64,000 nt of DNA from Streptomyces sp. NBC_01283 (GTDB lineage Bacteria > Actinomycetota > Actinomycetes > Streptomycetales > Streptomycetaceae): positions 4,433,501 to 4,497,500 of the forward strand of contig NZ_CP108430.1 of assembly GCF_041435335.1 (NCBI RefSeq), read 5' to 3'. Under the pieces are notes generated by a model. That model was not told the DNA's origin and searched no databases. It worked only from the letters and a program-made list of their open reading frames with translations. Positions 18,656 through 28,841 of the stretch are shown piece by piece; within the stretch, counting starts at the first letter, position 1; every line of letters begins with the position of its first letter. Made by a program: the position numbers and the translations under genes.

Positions 18656-20017
18656 TCACGCCGTGTGCTTGTCCGCCTCCGTCAGCGCCGCGTCCAGCGC
18701 CGCGAGGCCCTCCTTCGCCTCCGTGTCCGTGATGTTGCACGGGGGGACCACGTGCGTGCGGTTCATGTTGATGAAGGGCCACAGGCCCTTCTTCTTCGCG
18801 GCGGCGCCGAAGGCGGCCATCGGGGCGTTCGCCTCGCCCGTGGCGTTGTACGGGACGAGGGGCTCGCGGGTCTCCCTGTCCTTGACCAGTTCCAGGGCCC
18901 AGAACATCCCGAGGCCACGGACCTCCCCGACGCTCGGGTGCCGCTCTGCGAGGTCCGCGAGGGCGGGGGCGATGATCTCCGAGCCGACGCGGGCCGCGTT
19001 CTCGACGACTCCCTCGTCCTCCATGACGTTGATCGTCGCCACGGCGGCGGCGCAGGCCAGCGGGTGTCCGGAGTACGTGAGGCCGCCCGGGTAGGGCCTG
19101 CGGGCGAACGTCTCCGCGATGGCGGAGGAGATCGCGACCCCGCCGAGCGGGACGTATCCCGAGTTCACGCCCTTGGCGAAGGTGAGGAGGTCGGGCACGA
19201 TGCCGCCGTCGAAGTGATCGGCGGCGAACCACTTGCCCGTACGGCCGAAGCCCGCCATGACCTCGTCGAGGATGAAGACGATGCCGTGCCGGTCGCAGAT
19301 CTCGCGTACGCCGGCGAGGTAGCCCGGCGGCGGGATCATGATGCCGGCCGTGCCCGGGACGGATTCGAGGATGATCGCCGCGATCGTCCGCGGGCCCTCG
19401 AAGGCGATGGTGTCCTCCAGGTGCTGGAGGGCGCGCTCGCACTCCTGCTGCTCGTTCTCGGCGTAGAAGGCGCTGCGGTAGAGGAACGGCGCCCAGAAGT
19501 GGACGACGCCCGCCGTGCCGTTGTCGGAGGGCCAGCGGCGGGGGTCGCCGGTGAGGTTGATCGCCGCGGAGGTGGCGCCGTGGTACGAGCGGTAGGCGGA
19601 GAGGACCTTGGGGCGGCCGGTGTGGAGGCGCGCCATGCGGGTCGCGTTCTCCACGGCCTCCGCGCCGCCGTTGGTGAAGAAGATCTTGTCCAGGTCGCCG
19701 GGGGTCCGCTCGGCGATGAGGCGTGCGGCCTCGGAGCGGGCTTCCACGGCGAAGGCGGGCGCGAAGGTCGTCATCTCCGCCGCCTGCTGCTGGATCGCGG
19801 CGACGACCTTCGGGTGCTGGTATCCGATGTTGGTGAAGACGAGGCCGCTGGTGAAGTCGAGGTAGCGGTTTCCGTCGTAGTCCCAGAAGTACGAGCCCTC
19901 CGCGCCTGCCACGGCGAGGGGGTCGATCAGCTCCTGTGCGGACCAGGAGTGGAACACGTGCGCGCGGTCCGCGGCCTTGACGGCGGCGCCGACCTGGGGA
20001 TTCGGCTGAGGGGTCAT
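18656..20017 (-). CDS. PLP-dependent class III aminotransferase
   Basis: A 453-residue enzyme of the acetylornithine/omega-amino acid transaminase class. Visible motifs are the PLP phosphate site (FFTNGGAEAVENATRMAR), the Asp in ILDEVMAGFGRTGKW, and the Schiff-base lysine in LLTFAKGVNSGYVPLGG. The substrate is not determined; beta-alanine, GABA or other omega-amino acids with pyruvate are typical. The start is ATG 20017, with no clear Shine-Dalgarno, so it may be nearly leaderless. A 15-bp palindrome lies 17 bases upstream. Confidence 0.88.
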   Translation of the reverse strand: MTPQPNPQVGAAVKAADRAHVFHSWSAQELIDPLAVAGAEGSYFWDYDGNRYLDFTSGLVFTNIGYQHPKVVAAIQQQAAEMTTFAPAFAVEARSEAARLIAERTPGDLDKIFFTNGGAEAVENATRMARLHTGRPKVLSAYRSYHGATSAAINLTGDPRRWPSDNGTAGVVHFWAPFLYRSAFYAENEQQECERALQHLEDTIAFEGPRTIAAIILESVPGTAGIMIPPPGYLAGVREICDRHGIVFILDEVMAGFGRTGKWFAADHFDGGIVPDLLTFAKGVNSGYVPLGGVAISSAIAETFARRPYPGGLTYSGHPLACAAAVATINVMEDEGVVENAARVGSEIIAPALADLAERHPSVGEVRGLGMFWALELVKDRETREPLVPYNATGEANAPMAAFGAAAKKKGLWPFINMNRTHVVPPCNITDTEAKEGLAALDAALTEADKHTA

Positions 20018-20033
20018 GTGGGCGAGGGTAAAT

Positions 20034-20048
20034 GTCCACGGTGTGGAC
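20034..20048. promoter_or_regulatory. Palindrome upstream of the aminotransferase gene
   Basis: GTCCACGGTGTGGAC is a perfect 6-bp inverted repeat around a 3-base centre, 17 bases upstream of the aminotransferase start. Its size and position suit an operator, possibly for the nearby GntR regulator; the pairing is inference. Confidence 0.5.
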
Positions 20049-20108
20049 GGGACATGGGCGGTCTGTTTCGCGGCGGTGAGGGGCACTGGACAGTGTGTCG
20101 GGGTCCCC

Positions 20109-20150
20109 GGAGCCCCCGGGTGTGAGTGAGTGGAGCCCCCGGGTGTGAGT
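20109..20150. repeat. Two direct copies of a 19-bp sequence
   Basis: GGAGCCCCCGGGTGTGAGT occurs at 20109-20127 and again at 20132-20150, a 23-bp period, in the divergent region between the aminotransferase and map. Confidence 0.85.
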
Positions 20151-20171
20151 AGCGGAACCGGACCACGACAG

Positions 20172-20228
20172 GAAACCAATTCTCATACCGGTACAGTTAG
20201 CCCGGTATAGTTATTGGTTTCATGAGAA
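20172..20228. promoter_or_regulatory. map: Compound operator-like region upstream of map
   Basis: The 57 bases just before map hold two near-identical direct repeats, CCGGTACAGTTA (20188-20199) and CCGGTATAGTTA (20202-20213), spaced 14 bp. They are enclosed by an inverted repeat GAAACCAAT/ATTGGTTTC (20172-20180 and 20213-20221) and a second overlapping pair TTCTCAT/ATGAGAA (20180-20186 and 20222-20228). The symmetry suggests binding of one or more dimeric regulators over the promoter. No adjacent gene encodes an obvious candidate regulator. Confidence 0.6.
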
Positions 20229-20238
20229 GGGCACCCCC

Positions 20239-21009
20239 ATGATCGAAATCCTGAACCCCACCCTGCTGGCCCGAGCGAAGGACGCCGGCGCCGTGGTCGC
20301 CGACATCCTGCACACCCTGAAGGGCCGCAGCACGGTCGGCACGAACCTGCTGGACATCGACCGGTGGGCCAAGGCCATGATCGACGAGGCGGGGGCGGTG
20401 TCCTGCTACGTCGACTACGCGCCGTCCTTCGGGCGCGGCCCGTTCGGCCACTACATCTGCACGGCCGTCAACGACGCCGTGCTCCACGGCCTGCCGCACG
20501 ACTACGCACTGGCCGACGGCGATCTGCTGACCCTCGACCTCGCCGTCTCCAAGGACGGAGTCGCGGCGGACGCCGCCATCAGTTTCCTCGTGGGATCCGC
20601 GCGGCCCCAGGAGAGCGTCGCGATGATCGAGACGACCGAGCGCGCCCTGGCCGCGGGGATCGCGGTCGCCGGGCCCGGGGCCCGCATCGGGGACATCTCG
20701 CACGCCATCGGCACGGTCCTCGGCGATGCGGGGTACTCGGTCAACACCGAGTTCGGGGGCCATGGCATCGGATCGACGATGCACCAGGACCCGCACGTCG
20801 CGAACACCGGGCGCCCCGGCCGCGGATACAAGCTGCGCCCCGGACTGCTGCTCGCGCTGGAGCCGTGGATCATGGCGGACACCGCCCAGCTCGTCACCGA
20901 CGACGACGGATGGACGCTCCGCAGCGCGACCGGCTGCCGGACCGCGCACAGCGAGCACACGATCGCCATCACCGACGACGGGGCCGAGATCCTCACCTTG
21001 CCGAAGTAG
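20239..21009 (+). CDS. map: Methionine aminopeptidase, type I
   Basis: A 256-residue metalloprotease removing initiator methionine from nascent proteins. The metal ligands of the M24A fold are visible: Asp in LTLDLAVSKDG, Asp in VAADAA, His in GGHGIGSTMH, Glu in LALEPW and Glu in HSEHTIAI. It lacks the N-terminal zinc-finger extension. Streptomyces usually has a second copy in the ribosomal-protein region, so this is probably a paralogue, and the operator-like region upstream implies separate regulation. AGAAGGGCA precedes the ATG. Confidence 0.93.
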   Translation: MIEILNPTLLARAKDAGAVVADILHTLKGRSTVGTNLLDIDRWAKAMIDEAGAVSCYVDYAPSFGRGPFGHYICTAVNDAVLHGLPHDYALADGDLLTLDLAVSKDGVAADAAISFLVGSARPQESVAMIETTERALAAGIAVAGPGARIGDISHAIGTVLGDAGYSVNTEFGGHGIGSTMHQDPHVANTGRPGRGYKLRPGLLLALEPWIMADTAQLVTDDDGWTLRSATGCRTAHSEHTIAITDDGAEILTLPK

Positions 21010-21078
21010 GCCGAAGCAGGCCGAAGCAGCAGGGCGTCGCGACGCCGGGGAGATCCTCGGCAGTTCCCTCTGAAGCCC

Positions 21079-21597
21079 CTAGTCGTCCGCCACCACCTTC
21101 GCCCGTGGCTCCCCGTCCGCCCCGCACCGGATCTCGTAGGGCAGATCGTCCCGTTCGTCGTCGTCATCGTCGCTCGGCTCCGCCTCCAGGCGGGCCACCG
21201 CGCCCGGACCCCGGGCCACGTCGTCGTCCATGTGGAACCCGTCCGCCGGGCTCCACGAGACGAGGTACACCGTCCCGTCCGCCCTGCACTCGACCGTCGC
21301 CGTCCCGCCCGTGAACCGCAGGGTGGACCGCTCACTCTTCGGCGGCGCGCTCTTCGAAGGAGACGGCGAGGTGGAGGGCGCGGTGGAAGGCGAAGTGGAG
21401 GCGGACGGCCGGCCCGGCGTCGGCGGGGACGCCTTCGTCGCCGCCAGGGCTCTCTCCACCGCCCCCTCGTCCAGCGGACGGCTGTGCGCCGCGACCCCGC
21501 TGTCCGACGTGGCCAACTGCCAGGCGCCCAGCGCCCCGGCAGCCGTTCCCATCGCCACCCATGCCGCGGTCACCGCCGCGCTCCGCCACTTCCTCAT
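21079..21597 (-). CDS. Exported or membrane-anchored protein of unknown function
   Basis: About 172 residues. A basic N-terminus (MRKWR) leads into a hydrophobic helix (AAVTAAWVAMGTAAGALGAW), then a Ser/Thr/Pro-rich linker and a C-terminal domain with TLRFTGGTATVECRADGTVYL and an Asp/Glu-rich loop (EPSDDDDDERDD). The two Cys in this domain could pair. An in-frame GTG at 21615 is an alternative start; neither has a strong ribosome binding site. It is divergent from the two-component response regulator and may be part of its output or signal sensing, which is inference. Confidence 0.6.
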   Translation of the reverse strand: MRKWRSAAVTAAWVAMGTAAGALGAWQLATSDSGVAAHSRPLDEGAVERALAATKASPPTPGRPSASTSPSTAPSTSPSPSKSAPPKSERSTLRFTGGTATVECRADGTVYLVSWSPADGFHMDDDVARGPGAVARLEAEPSDDDDDERDDLPYEIRCGADGEPRAKVVADD

Positions 21598-21669
21598 CCG
21601 GCCACTGTGCCGCACCGTTTCCTAACGCCCGGTTAAGGGCTGCCCAAAGCACGTGGCTACGGTGGATGT

Positions 21670-22482
21670 ATGGCCCATCTTCTCGTCGTGGAGGACGACC
21701 CCCAGCTGCGCGGTGCCCTGGTGCGGGCCCTGCGCGACAGAGGGCACGCCGTCGCCACCGCGCCCAGCGGCATGGCAGGACTGGACACCGCGGTCACCAA
21801 CCGCCCCGACCTCGTCGTGCTCGACCTGGGGCTTCCGGACGTGGACGGCGCCCAGATCCTCCGGATGCTCCGCGCCGTGAGCGACGTACCCGTCATCGTC
21901 GCGACGGCGCGCGACGAGGAGCGGGAGATGGTGGCGATCCTGGAGGACGGGGCCGACGACTACATCGTCAAGCCGTTCGGCGCCGCCCAGCTCGACGCCC
22001 GCATCAAGGCGGTCCTGCGCAGGCTCGGCGCGGCCGACGCGCCGGAGGAGCCCCTGCGCGTCGGAGGCCTCGCCATCGCCCCGGCCTCCCGTGAAGTCAC
22101 CCTGGACGAAAGCCCCCTGGACCTCACCCCGCGCGAGTTCGACCTGCTCGTCTACCTCGCCCACCGCCCCGGCCAGGTCGTCTCCCGCCGCGAACTCCTC
22201 GCCGAGGTGTGGCAACAGCCCCTGGGCGGCGCCGACAAGACGGTCGACGTGCATCTCTCCTGGCTCCGCAGGAAGCTCGGCGAGACGGCCCAGGCACCCC
22301 GCTACCTCCACACGGTCCGCACGGTGGGCGTGAAGCTGACGCCCCCCGAAGACCTCCAGGACCCCCAGAACCCCGAGGGACCCGAAGGCCCCGAAGGCCC
22401 CGAAGGCCCAGAAGGCCCAGAAGGCCCAGAAGACCCCGAAGCCCCCACGGAGTCCGCCGCCGGACCGGAACGGGCCCGCTGA
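21670..22482 (+). CDS. OmpR-family response regulator
   Basis: A 270-residue regulator with a receiver domain (acidic pocket Asp9/Asp10, phosphoacceptor Asp52 in VVLDLGLP, Lys101 in YIVKPF) and a C-terminal winged helix (LTPREFDLLVYLAHRPGQVVSR, DKTVDVHLSWLRRKLGE). The C-terminus adds about 45 residues of Gly-Pro-Glu repeats and acidic sequence not needed for DNA binding. Its stop overlaps the start of the histidine kinase gene (TGATG). Confidence 0.92.
   Translation: MAHLLVVEDDPQLRGALVRALRDRGHAVATAPSGMAGLDTAVTNRPDLVVLDLGLPDVDGAQILRMLRAVSDVPVIVATARDEEREMVAILEDGADDYIVKPFGAAQLDARIKAVLRRLGAADAPEEPLRVGGLAIAPASREVTLDESPLDLTPREFDLLVYLAHRPGQVVSRRELLAEVWQQPLGGADKTVDVHLSWLRRKLGETAQAPRYLHTVRTVGVKLTPPEDLQDPQNPEGPEGPEGPEGPEGPEGPEDPEAPTESAAGPERAR
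22381..22440 (+). repeat. Tandem 9-bp coding repeat (Gly-Pro-Glu)
   Basis: About six imperfect copies of a 9-bp unit, GAAGGCCCC or GAAGGCCCA, encode a collagen-like Gly-Pro-Glu tail on the response regulator. Copy number may vary between strains. Confidence 0.85.
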
Positions 22483-23834
22483 TGCGCCGCAGTCTCCTCC
22501 TCCTCACCGCCGCCACCACCGCCCTCGTCCTGACCGCCCTGCTCGTCCCCCTCACCCTCCTCACCCGCACCCACGCCGCCGACCGCACCACCGCCGAGGC
22601 CACCGCCCGTGCCCAGTGGGTGGCCCACGCCCTCGGTCCCGCCCTCGCCACCCGGGACGAGCGCGAGACCGCCGAGCAGACCGTGGAGAGCGTCAACACC
22701 CAGGATCTGCCGACCACTTCGCTCGTCCTGGCCGACGGCACCGTCATCGGGGCCGGCCCGCATCACCGGTCCCGGGCGCACGTCACGGACGCCATCCGCC
22801 TGGCCCGCACCGGCCGCGCCTTCACCTACGAGCCGTCCACCGGCGGACGCCAGGTCCTCGTCCCCGTCCAGGGCGCGGCCGATGGCACCGCGGTCGTCCA
22901 GGTCACGCTCACCGAGCGGCAGTTGTACGCGGGCACCATGACCTCCTGGCTCGTGCTCGCCGGGATCGGGGTCGGCCTCGTCCTCGTCGGGCTGCTCCTC
23001 GCCGACCGGCTCGGCTCCCGTCTGGTCGGCGCGGCCCGCCGCCTGGCCCGCACCGCGGACCGCCTCGCCGCGGGCGACCTCACCGCGCGCGCCACTCCCG
23101 AGGGCCCGCCGGAGCTCCGCCTGGTCGCGGGCGAGCTGAACCACCTCGCCACCCGCATCGACGAGCTCCTCACCGCCGAGCGCGAGAACGCCGCCGACCT
23201 CGCCCACCGCCTCCGTACCCCCGTGGCCGCCCTCCGTCTGGATGCCGAGACCCTGCGTGACTCGGAGGAGGCGCACCGCATCGCCGCGGATGTCGCCGCC
23301 CTGGAACGCAGCGTCGACGACGTGATCCGCAAGGCGCGCCGCCCCTTCCGGGACGCCCCCTACGCGGACCTGGCCGCCGTGGCACGCGAACGCGCGGCGT
23401 TCTGGCTGCCGTTGGCGGAGGACCAGGGGCGCACGACGGAGATCGCGGCCATCACCGGCACGCACCCCGTGCCCGTCCCCGAGGACGATCTGACCGCCGC
23501 CATCGACGCCCTCATCGGCAACGTCCTGGACCACACCCCTCAGGGCACCCCGTTCCGTGTCACCGTCCGCACCACCCCGGCGGGCGAGGCCGAGCTCAGC
23601 GTCACCGACGAGGGCCCCGGCCTCCCGCCCACCTACGCGGCGGAACGCGGCACCAGCGGCGGCGGCTCCACCGGCCTGGGTCTCGACATCGCCCGGCGGA
23701 CGGCACAGGACGCGGGCGGCACCTTCGACATGGCGTCGGACGCCGCCAGCGGCACCCGGGTGACCCTCACCTTCCCCCAGGCACCGCAGCGGCCCGCGGA
23801 AACGCGACCCGGACGGCCCGGGCCCACCGATTGA
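22482..23834 (+). CDS. Sensor histidine kinase
   Basis: A 450-residue membrane kinase. The first transmembrane helix follows MRRSLLLL, a periplasmic-side sensor domain spans about 35-145, and a second helix (SWLVLAGIGVGLVLVGLLLA) leads into a HAMP domain. The H-box is NAADLAHRLRTPVAALRLD, slightly non-canonical; the ATP-binding domain shows an N-box (IDALIGNVLDHTP), a G1 box (TDEGPGLPP) and a G2 box (GGGSTGLGLDIA). It pairs with the upstream response regulator. The 3' end overlaps the convergent VTC-domain gene by 68 bases. Confidence 0.88.
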   Translation: MRRSLLLLTAATTALVLTALLVPLTLLTRTHAADRTTAEATARAQWVAHALGPALATRDERETAEQTVESVNTQDLPTTSLVLADGTVIGAGPHHRSRAHVTDAIRLARTGRAFTYEPSTGGRQVLVPVQGAADGTAVVQVTLTERQLYAGTMTSWLVLAGIGVGLVLVGLLLADRLGSRLVGAARRLARTADRLAAGDLTARATPEGPPELRLVAGELNHLATRIDELLTAERENAADLAHRLRTPVAALRLDAETLRDSEEAHRIAADVAALERSVDDVIRKARRPFRDAPYADLAAVARERAAFWLPLAEDQGRTTEIAAITGTHPVPVPEDDLTAAIDALIGNVLDHTPQGTPFRVTVRTTPAGEAELSVTDEGPGLPPTYAAERGTSGGGSTGLGLDIARRTAQDAGGTFDMASDAASGTRVTLTFPQAPQRPAETRPGRPGPTD

Positions 23835-24579
23835 CCCCCAACTCGGGCCGCAGGGCGGCGAACCCACCGCAGTACTTCGTGAAGTCCGCGGCCCGCACGC
23901 CGTACCGGTGAAGGACCCGGTCCGCCTCCGTCAGATGCCCCTGCGTCTTGGTCTCCACCAGGACGAGCCCGGAGTCCGCCGCCACCGACCGGCCCGTGGC
24001 CAGGTCCCGCACGACGAGCCCCGCGTCGCACGTGATGCGCTGGCCGTCGGCCACGAACGTCGCCCGCTGGTACTCAGTGACCAGCGCCGTGGTGAGCCCG
24101 CCCGGCGCCTCGATGCCGTACGACCCGCTCAGGACGCCCGCGAGGAACCCCTGCCGCTCGGCGTCGAGCACGCGGTCGTCGCCCTCCAGGCGCTGGCGGT
24201 GCTTGACCGTCTCGCCGCGCCCGCTCTTCAGCTTGATCTCGAACTGCCGCTCACCGCTGTCCTGGTAGACCCGCTCGCGGATGCGGTAGCGCAGCCGCCT
24301 GCCCTGCCGGTGGTGGTGGTAGGTCAGCAGCTCAGGGGTGTCGTAGTACGTCGAGTGATAGCTGAACCAGCGCTTTCCGCCGATGCTCAGGGCCCGGAAG
24401 GGGCCCGAGGGGCGGCGCGGGTCCGTGAGCAGCGCGGCCAGGTCGTCGAAGATCTCGACCGGCACGAGATAGCTGTTGTCGTAGCGGGCGAGCAACTCCG
24501 CGCGGGCGTTGACCTCGTCGAGCGAGATGGGGTGCGCGGCGAGCGCGGCTCGGCCGATGGCGCGTACGGCGGGGTTCAC
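23767..24579 (-). CDS. VTC-domain protein (polyphosphate polymerase-like)
   Basis: A 270-residue protein with the triphosphate-tunnel pattern of VTC domains: RYDNSYLVP at the start, YHSTYYDTPELLTYHHHRQGRRLRYRIRER, FEIKLKSGRGETVKHRQ and LVLVETKTQG near the end, the basic and acidic residues that line the tunnel. Such domains make polyphosphate from ATP in yeast; in bacteria they occur with DUF4956 membrane proteins. Its start overlaps the DUF4956 gene stop (ATGA). The final 22 codons overlap the convergent kinase gene. Confidence 0.85.
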   Translation of the reverse strand: MNPAVRAIGRAALAAHPISLDEVNARAELLARYDNSYLVPVEIFDDLAALLTDPRRPSGPFRALSIGGKRWFSYHSTYYDTPELLTYHHHRQGRRLRYRIRERVYQDSGERQFEIKLKSGRGETVKHRQRLEGDDRVLDAERQGFLAGVLSGSYGIEAPGGLTTALVTEYQRATFVADGQRITCDAGLVVRDLATGRSVAADSGLVLVETKTQGHLTEADRVLHRYGVRAADFTKYCGGFAALRPELGVNRWARAVRVAFPRAAAVPGGR

Positions 24580-25241
24580 ACGGTCTCCTTCGGATGGGGG
24601 ACGGCAGGCGTGCGGGACCGGGTCGTGCGGCGTCGTGGTTCTGTGGGTACGAACTCCCCGCGCCCCCCGGAAGGTTCCGGTGGCCGGAATCGGACTTCCA
24701 AAACCATCAGGTCGCGTACGTAGTCGACCTCTTGGACGGTCCAGCCGAGCGGCTCCCCGAGGCGCCGCGCCAACTCGTCGCGCAGCGCGCTCTCCTCGCG
24801 GTACACGGCGTCCAGGGTGATGACCGCGCGCCGGTCGGCGGCGAAGAGGCGGGGGTGGTCGGCGCCGTACATCACCAGGAGCAGTACGGCCGCGAGCCCG
24901 GCGGCGACCGGCAGATCGAGGCCCGGGAGCCCGCAGAGGAGGCCCAGGACGAGGGTGATGAAGTAGTACGCCACTTCCTGGTGCTGCAGTGCGTCCGAGC
25001 GGAGCCGCACGATGGACAGCACCCCGAAGAGCCCGAAGCCGAGCGCGAGCCCGCCATTGCCGCCGGCGCTCGCGAGGGCGGAGACCACCGCGAAGAGCGC
25101 GACGTTCAGGGCGAGGTAGGCGGGGACCAACTCCCTTCTGCGGTGCCGTGGATAGAAGACCCCGAAGGTCAGGAGGGTCACGGCCACCAGATCGAGCCCG
25201 AGGTGGGCCGCCATCTGTCCGAGGTTCTCTGCGCTGTCCAT
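24576..25241 (-). CDS. DUF4956 membrane protein
   Basis: A 221-residue protein with about four transmembrane helices (residues 10-110) followed by a soluble domain with RREESALRDELARRLGE-like sequence and a Pro/Arg-rich tail; this matches the DUF4956 family that accompanies VTC-domain proteins. ATG 25241 is chosen because the first helix follows at once. It is upstream of and coupled to the VTC gene, and in other bacteria the pair is often with a CotH kinase-like gene, not present here. Confidence 0.8.
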   Translation of the reverse strand: MDSAENLGQMAAHLGLDLVAVTLLTFGVFYPRHRRRELVPAYLALNVALFAVVSALASAGGNGGLALGFGLFGVLSIVRLRSDALQHQEVAYYFITLVLGLLCGLPGLDLPVAAGLAAVLLLVMYGADHPRLFAADRRAVITLDAVYREESALRDELARRLGEPLGWTVQEVDYVRDLMVLEVRFRPPEPSGGRGEFVPTEPRRRTTRSRTPAVPHPKETV

Positions 25242-25321
25242 GACCAGGACGCTAGGGACCGGCGGGTTAAGGCCGCCCCCGGTGGGAGTTAACGAACCCG
25301 GGGACAGGCATGGGCACCCTC

Positions 25322-25353
25322 TTGACAGCATGCTGCCACTTTGACAGCATGCT
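25322..25353. promoter_or_regulatory. Two operator palindromes with TTGACA boxes upstream of the DJ-1/MarR operon
   Basis: TTGACAGCATGCT occurs twice, 19 bp apart (25322-25334 and 25341-25353). Each copy contains the palindrome AGCATGCT and begins with a -35-like TTGACA. The placement 75-105 bases upstream of the operon suggests autoregulation by the MarR protein of the same operon. Confidence 0.65.
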
Positions 25354-25428
25354 TACATACGCACGACGGAGAAAGCACAGCACACAGCGGCACCCCACCC
25401 CGTGGACCAGTGACCAGTGGAGGCAGTC

Positions 25429-26025
25429 ATGACCCGCAAGCCCGTGCACCTCGCCGTTTACGACACCCTCGCCGACTGGGAGCCCGGATACGCCACCGCG
25501 TACCTCGCCCGCGCCGGGTACGAGATTCGCACCGTCGCCGCCGGCTCGCTCGACCCCGTCACCACCGTGGCCGGCGTGCGCATACAGCCCGACCTGACCC
25601 TCGCAGACCTGCGGCCCGAGGACAGCGCGCTGCTGATCCTGCCGGGCGCCGACCTGTGGGACACGGGCGACGACCTCGCCCCCTTCGGCCGCGCGGCCCG
25701 CGCCTTCCTCGACGCGGACGTGCCGGTCGCCGCGATCTGCGGGGCCACCGCGGGGCTCGCCAGAGAGGGGCTGCTCGACGATCGCGCGCACACCAGCGCG
25801 GTGTCGTTCTACCTCGCGGCGACCGGCTACAAGGGCGGCGAGCGGTACGTCGACGTGGACGCCGTCACCGACGGCGGGCTGACGACGGCGGGGCCGACCG
25901 AGCCGGTGGCCTTCGCCCGCGAGATCCTCGGACGGCTCGGCGCCTTCGAGGGCGAGAAGCTCGACGCCTGGTACCGCCTGTTCCACGACTCGGACGCGTC
26001 GGCCTACGAGGTGCTGGAATCGTGA
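25429..26025 (+). CDS. DJ-1/PfpI-family protein
   Basis: A 198-residue protein of the class I glutamine-amidotransferase-like fold. The nucleophile elbow with the conserved cysteine is VAAICGATAGLA, and the preceding LLILPGADLW is the acidic-pocket strand. Family members act as proteases, chaperones, glyoxalases or stress proteins; the exact reaction is unknown. ATG 25429 has GTGGAGG upstream. The stop overlaps the MarR start (GTGA), so both are made together. Confidence 0.8.
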   Translation: MTRKPVHLAVYDTLADWEPGYATAYLARAGYEIRTVAAGSLDPVTTVAGVRIQPDLTLADLRPEDSALLILPGADLWDTGDDLAPFGRAARAFLDADVPVAAICGATAGLAREGLLDDRAHTSAVSFYLAATGYKGGERYVDVDAVTDGGLTTAGPTEPVAFAREILGRLGAFEGEKLDAWYRLFHDSDASAYEVLES

Positions 26026-26588
26026 GCGACGACAGCGCGAACGACGACTTCGTGGGCAGCGACACCGACCGCCGGGTGCGGGAGCGGCAGGATCTGTTCT
26101 CCCGCACCGCCCTCGGCGTCTTCCGGCTCAACGGCCAGTTCCTGACGGTGGCCGACGAACTGGCCAAACCCGGTGGTCTCACCGCCGCCTGGTGGCAGGT
26201 GCTCGGCGCCGTGCTGCGCGAGCCGCTGCCCGTCGCCGGGATCGCCCGCGCGATGGGCATCACCCGGCAGAGCGTGCAGCGCATCGCCGATCTGCTCGTG
26301 CGGCGCGGCCTCGCCGAGTACGTGCCGAACCCGGCCCACCGCCGCGCCAAGCTGCTGCGCCCCACGGACGAGGGACTGGCCGCCGTCCGGCGGATCAGCC
26401 CCGGCCACGCGGAGGTGGCCACCCGGCTCGCGGAAGCCCTCGGCGAGACGGAATTCGCCGAAACGGTACGGGTGTTGGAGCGGCTTTCCGGGGTCCTGGG
26501 CGAGGCGGTCCTCCCCCTTTTGGAGGGGAATCCGGCTATCGCGGGGAATTCGGCCACGGATATGGAACAACCCGTTACGGAGCCGTAG
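26022..26588 (+). CDS. MarR-family transcriptional regulator
   Basis: A 188-residue winged-helix protein. The HTH is VAGIARAMGITRQSVQRIADLLVRRGL and the wing NPAHRRAKLLRPTDEG, with flanking dimerisation helices. GTG 26022 overlaps the stop of the DJ-1 gene. MarR regulators usually repress their own operon and respond to small phenolic or oxidising ligands; two palindromes at the operon promoter fit that. Confidence 0.88.
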   Translation: MSDDSANDDFVGSDTDRRVRERQDLFSRTALGVFRLNGQFLTVADELAKPGGLTAAWWQVLGAVLREPLPVAGIARAMGITRQSVQRIADLLVRRGLAEYVPNPAHRRAKLLRPTDEGLAAVRRISPGHAEVATRLAEALGETEFAETVRVLERLSGVLGEAVLPLLEGNPAIAGNSATDMEQPVTEP

Positions 26589-26667
26589 CAGGCAGTCCGT
26601 GCCCCGATGTCCTACCGCCCCACTATCCTCGATCTGTTGCACACCAACGGGGGAGGTCGGCGCGGCG

Positions 26668-28698
<2,031 letters not shown>

Positions 28699-28841
28699 GA
28701 CCAGGACCAGGTCCGGGAGTCAGGACAACGGCGACACTGAACTGGGCGTACGGCGCCGGTAGTTGAACCCCCGGCGAACAGCTGCCGTCCGGACGGACAA
28801 GCGCCGCCCGGCGGTCATGGCCGCCCCCTACCGTGCCGCCC

